Origin: Setoptus koraiensis
Lineage: Eukaryota; Arthropoda
DNA length: 64,000 nt
NCBI GenBank assembly: GCA_048013815.1
Contig: CM106585.1
Coordinates: forward strand, 17,980,001 to 18,044,000
Direction of reading: 5' to 3'
The stretch's first letter is position 1; each line of letters opens with the position of its first letter. The notes beneath the pieces are model-generated. The model did not search any database, was not told the DNA's origin, and worked only from the letters and a program-made list of their open reading frames with translations. This document shows positions 59,788 to 64,000 of this stretch, one piece after another. The translations under genes and the position numbers were made by a program.

Positions 59788-62107
59788 TCAGTTGTTCTGA
59801 GGACTTTTGCCCTCCCTTCTACTTGCTTGTTGATCCGTCGATTCTTCGATCGTATCAGTGACATCAACGTCCTTTGTTTCGGTTACCAGCAAAGCAAGAG
59901 CTAACGATAGAGCTAGCGATATACCCGCTATCATGACAGAATAGTTTAAGTCACCACCAACTAGTTGCAGAATTGTAGGTTTGAATGGAGCCAGAATACC
60001 ACCAAAAGCGGAGCCTGTCATTATAATTGAGGCTCCACGATCTCTCAACTCGGTGGGAAACACTTCGTATGCGACTAAAAATAACATAATAACTCCATTT
60101 ATGGCGGATATTTTTGCAATAGCATCTATAATAGAGGACAGGGCGAATGATTTGACTAATAGATCACTAGTGTTGGCTAATATTGTTTCAGTGAGACCGG
60201 TCAGACCGGCGAGGCAGATAAATAGAGCAATGCAGGTTTTGCGCTTAAACATCATCATGAAACCAATCGATATCACCAAGCTACTTAGCTCACTTGAACC
60301 GGAAATGATGAAATTTGCGACTAAAGATTTGTGATCTTTCGAAAAGTGTATTGTCCTAGAGTAATAAGTGTAACTGCTGAAGCATAGCGACATCCAGAGT
60401 ATAACGAGATTGAAACAAAACAACGAATGTCTGAATAGATCTAGCATGCTGGCCGATTTTTTCCTCGAATCATCCTGCAAAAGAATGAGTGTGAGAGTTC
60501 AAAACAAATTAGGGCATGAAGACTTTCTTCCCTCAGTATGACGAGTTCAATCTTACAACTCACCAGTGATAATTTCTTATTTTCTATGTCAGTGGTCAGG
60601 TATTGATCGATCTTCGAGTCGAAATCAGCATCTTTCCGTGCCTTCACAAAATTATATTTCGCCGCCTTTCTAATCTCTTTTCGTGCGGCTTCATGCTTGC
60701 CATGCACCTTGAGCCATCTAATTGATTCTGGCATAATAAGCAACCAAGGTAAGCTGATGGATTGGGGAGAGCCAATGATCCATTACTAAGATTGTTTATA
60801 ATAAATAGCAGATATATTTCATTCGCAAATTAATTCGGCCTCACCTTATGAACATCAATACCGGACAAATGGCAGCAATATAGAGCCATTTATTTGTTTG
60901 GATTCCTATGAGGGCAACTAACATGATCCCGAAACCCTTCGGATTTAATATAAATTCGGTTTACAACAGCTTTGTTCAGTTCATATGATTCTATTATGGA
61001 TGATTAGAAAAAAAATGATGTGCAAAAAAGTTATATTTACCCATCCGCAGTGATTGGCGACGGTAGCGAAAGCCCTATATCTGGTGCCTATCATTTCGAT
61101 CTCTATCATCTCAATGTAGATAATGCAATAATGCACAAGAATTATATGGATATCAATATTAATATGCGAATTATGTAATGGTTTGATATTTGATCGGATA
61201 AATTTTACTTACGAACTGTATTCTGAATATTGGAACCAATGGCTCCGAACGCCGTTCCAATTCGCGTTAGCATCAACAGGTAGATTGAGGGCGAAAACAA
61301 GCCGGCTAAACTGAACAGAAGCGCCACAGAGTGGCAAATAGCGTGAGCACGCCATCTGCCTAGCTTGTCAGAGAGATTTCCCCAGATGAAGTTCCCAAAC
61401 AGGGCTCCAATGTAGTAGCTTGTCAGCAGTAGGGGGGCGAGCATCTTTCTGTCACATATTAAATCGTACTGGACAGGTGTTCGAGAATGATTGATATAGT
61501 TAAACAACTGATCATTGAATTGAATTTGCCAAATCATCTGCCTGCGAAAAGTACCTCAACTGTGAGAGTGCCCTCCAGGCTTGCATCGGAATATTTCCAA
61601 TTGAGACATGGTGCCGCCGTGCCATTAGTATCAAAATACTCGCATCCTAGGTCTAATCTGGAAGCGATAAATGATGTGGTTGTAGTAAGAAAAAAAGTTG
61701 TCGTTCATGCGTTTGCCTTGAAGTCTAACATAGAAACTTTTCTGAAATGATGCAGGAAAATTTGATCTCATGCGATGCTCACTTTTCGTCGCCTGGTGAT
61801 GGAATACATTGAAAGTCAATATCCGGATGGATGGACAATGACAATGCAATACTGTCTATGGCAACAGTCACCTTCCGAATGAAACCGAACAGCATGACAT
61901 TCAGATGGTATGGTCCAAACTGGCCTGCAATTGTCATGTGACGATTGAAAACATATTTTCTCTGAATGAGATATCGGATGATATTAAGACGAACGAATTC
62001 TGTCCGCAGATTTTGGTATCTATCGCGATTAGTGAACTACCTATCAACTCGTTTAGATCCACCGATTTCTTCCCATCTTTTTTATCACTCTTCGCCATTG
62101 CCGGCAT
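59788..62107 (-). CDS. SLC22-like organic ion transporter, array copy E
   Basis: Eight exons: 62107-62041, 61924-61783, 61657-61555, 61468-61213, 61102-61041, 60936-60845, 60753-60564, 60474-59788. They give 532 residues with phases 1,2,0,1,0,2,0. Exon 1 reads MPAMAKSDKKDGKKSVDLNE. The loop between helices 1 and 2 has the paired cysteines (LGCEYFDTNGTAAPCLNW) and ends TVEYDLICDRKM. The helix 2-3 motif is GNLSDKLGRW. Also present: QIEMIGTRYRAFATVANHCG, MPESIRWLKVHGKHEAARKE and LFLVAYEVFPTELRDRGA, with the tail ETKDVDVTDTIEESTDQQAS. Twelve membrane segments are expected. The substrate is not readable; the paralogs probably share an organic-ion role. Confidence 0.93.
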
Positions 62108-62825
62108 CGAAAAGTACTTTACTGTTGTTGAAAGTTGACACAGATGCTTCTGCTTCTCAGAATCCGAGTTGAAATGTTCTAAATAGAATTTTTTTTCGGG
62201 TGGCCTTACTCCAAGTGTTACCGGGTTCTGCTCGCTGGTGATATCCCTCGCTCTGCTAGAAAAAGTGCATGCAATTCCTGTCGATGCATCTAACAAATTC
62301 AATCTAGGCCATAAAAGCATGAGCCATAATTTCCATCGCTCAGCAACATTTTCAACCTCCGATTGCAGTGACAAGCAAGATATCATTTGTGGTTCTGTAG
62401 ATCACATTTATGGCTCACACTTTTAGTCAGATGGAATTTCAGTTGGTGATTATGTTGTTGGTTTTCACCTATTGCTATTGTTGTACTATTTTACAAGTCG
62501 AGACATGGTCGCGACATTGAGAAATTCACGCAACTGTCTGCGATTTAGGCTTAATCTCTGTCTATGTTTACTGTCGAATGTCAAACCTATGGAACAAGCA
62601 ACGCAATTATCTCATTTGCGGCAATTTAGACCATCCGATGGAACGTGGGCGAGTAGCGGGGGAAAGGCAGCCGAATATGAAATGATTACACCGAGGATTA
62701 TGCATTTTATTATTAGAATTGTGCTTTCTGATAACTCTCTATATTCGTGACCCATCTCACCAAACTCGAATACACCAAGTCCGGATTAATAGACTCCGAC
62801 CGTCATTGCTATCGGAGTTTCGATT
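62108..62825. repeat. right flank of copy E, shared with copies C and D
   Basis: The stretch 62150-62570 is the third copy of the 5' flank seen near 54.0-54.4 and 58.1-58.6 kb, and probably includes the conserved promoter of these paralogs. The rest is the 3' flank of the gene to the right. Confidence 0.75.
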
Positions 62826-64000
62826 TTACAAACGGTTTCTTTTTGCTTGGGCCCAAAACGATAGTCCCAATGCACCTATCATGATTAAAATCAGACTGCT
62901 TATACCTATAGCCATAGCTATTCCGAATGCAGAGCCAAATGAGCCGCCCAAATACGAATGATGCACTGCTCCATGGACCCCATGATGGTTTATTATAAGC
63001 GCATGATTTACGGCATGGCCAAATCCGTGACCGGCAGAACTTGTTCCTCCGAATTGGACGTCACTCTCAGCATATGCCAAATCGTCTAGCATTGATTGTT
63101 TGAATGAGTCGTCCAAAATAGATAACTTGATGTACTTCGAGACCAGCCGTTCAGCACCGCTCAATCGTTTCGAAAGCCATCCTCTCAGACCTTGCGAATA
63201 GGTGTAACATTTGAGATCGGCATCAAATATCTGAAAGTTATCTACCACATCTACAAATCTGTGCACTTTTATATCTTCGGTATCATGTTTTTTGGTTAAA
63301 TCAACAGCTATATAATCGTCGTCTGGTTCTTCTTTGTTCAGCTTAAGCGAACTCTCTTGTTCCAAATCGAGCGTCGCCTCAACAATGAGAGCACCCTGGC
63401 AGTACTGTACTGCCTGTATCCAGTTTTGGACTCGTTCGTCTTTATTCAAGTCTGCGTCCAGCGTGTCTAAATCATTTCGTGCCATATATCCCCTCCAAGC
63501 GAGTCGTGCAATTGCATACATGGAACTCTGAGCATGCTCATCTATCAATTTACAAGCACTCTTCGTTTGGGTGACCTCATCCAAAGCTTCGTTAGAATTG
63601 ATTGTCATAAATAGTATAAATTCTGCTTCTGATGATGGTTTTAACGAGTCCAGTAGCACAACATTTTCTATTCTGGTGAAAACATTGGGAGTGTATTTCC
63701 TAAGAAAATTGAACAATTTACGCATAACACCAGACAGATTCTTTGCTTTGGCCACATCGAGAGGCTGATTGGTTTCCGTTGACAATCTGACAATTCTTTT
63801 TACAGCTTCCACCAATTCGACATTATTCTCTGCCAATTGTAGTTTTCGCGCCAACGATTTCTTGCACGTCAACACAACTTGCCCAGTAAGCAATCTAAAG
63901 AATTTCAAGAATCTGTGTCTTCGTTTTCTATTTACATATTTGCCGCGGCTTGCGTTATCTTTCAACTGCTTTTCAAATTGCAACAATTGCTCAATGTAAT
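62826..64000 (-). CDS. single-pass membrane protein, family not recognised (5' partial)
   Basis: The frame is open from the right edge of the window, so the N-terminus lies outside. At least 390 residues are visible. The first part is basic and helical (RKRRHRFLKFFRLL), then a mostly alpha-helical, charged region without repeats, then a Gly/His-rich stretch (SAGHGFGHAVNHALIINHHG), and finally one strong membrane segment near the C-terminus (AFGIAMAIGISSLILIMIGA) followed by a short basic tail AQAKRNRL. This suggests a tail-anchored or type I membrane protein with a lumenal or extracellular helical domain. I do not recognise the family. Two broken pieces of it lie within the SLC22 array. Confidence 0.75.
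   Translation of the reverse strand, partial: YIEQLLQFEKQLKDNASRGKYVNRKRRHRFLKFFRLLTGQVVLTCKKSLARKLQLAENNVELVEAVKRIVRLSTETNQPLDVAKAKNLSGVMRKLFNFLRKYTPNVFTRIENVVLLDSLKPSSEAEFILFMTINSNEALDEVTQTKSACKLIDEHAQSSMYAIARLAWRGYMARNDLDTLDADLNKDERVQNWIQAVQYCQGALIVEATLDLEQESSLKLNKEEPDDDYIAVDLTKKHDTEDIKVHRFVDVVDNFQIFDADLKCYTYSQGLRGWLSKRLSGAERLVSKYIKLSILDDSFKQSMLDDLAYAESDVQFGGTSSAGHGFGHAVNHALIINHHGVHGAVHHSYLGGSFGSAFGIAMAIGISSLILIMIGALGLSFWAQAKRNRL

Noticed and set aside
61934-62386. 150-residue ORF including the first exon of copy E
   Set aside because: Only residues from the ATG at 62107 to the donor at 62041 belong to the gene; the rest is flank and intron.

Overview
This window is nuclear DNA from a small-genome arthropod, most probably a chelicerate and plausibly an acariform mite. 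The evidence is short introns (60-100 bp) with GT-AG ends, TATA/TCAGT promoters, microsatellites, and an animal gene set: NRF-6-like acyltransferase, RRM1, DARS1, PTCD3, XBP1, SLC17 and SLC22 transporters, AVL9, and a relaxin/insulin-like peptide. The species cannot be fixed from the sequence alone.

Layout. 1-9.5 kb is CpG-rich and repeat-rich and holds one large minus-strand gene (4131-7834) for an acidic, furin-site-bearing secretory-pathway protein, possibly an IA-2/phogrin-like receptor, cut off on the left. 11.4-12.6 kb is a degenerate secreted-protein gene. 15.5-18.3 kb is a three-exon NRF-6-like membrane acyltransferase. 19.6-24.0 kb is RRM1, interrupted by an assembly artefact: a plant calmodulin-like cDNA with poly(A) and a recognisable SMART cDNA primer, then about 1.3 kb of G/T-rich junk and a 500-N gap. 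25.0-31.5 kb is compact: intronless DARS1, a small three-exon relaxin/insulin-like gene on the opposite strand whose stop codon overlaps the DARS1 stop in one TTAA, intronless PTCD3, and XBP1 with a 23-nt IRE1 intron. A mariner-type MITE lies at 32.1-32.6 kb. 34.1-35.2 kb is a glycine-rich secreted protein, 36.3-38.6 kb a five-exon SLC17 transporter, 40.7-42.8 kb a Q/N-rich protein, and 43.0-45.1 kb an intronless AVL9.

46.0-62.1 kb is a head-to-tail array of five intact eight-exon SLC22-like transporter genes. All five have matching splice phases, and the last three repeat with a period of about 4.1 kb. Different exons group the paralogs differently, which points to gene conversion. Spacers in the array carry broken fragments of an unrelated membrane-protein gene whose fuller copy (62826-64000) runs off the right edge.

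The main discoveries are the relaxin-like peptide gene, which is too short and too split to show as one ORF and is supported by both chains, matching splice phases and the classical phase-1 intron; the XBP1 IRE1 site, whose spliced product is shorter than the unspliced one; the SMART-primed plant cDNA chimera inside RRM1; and the mosaic SLC22 array.
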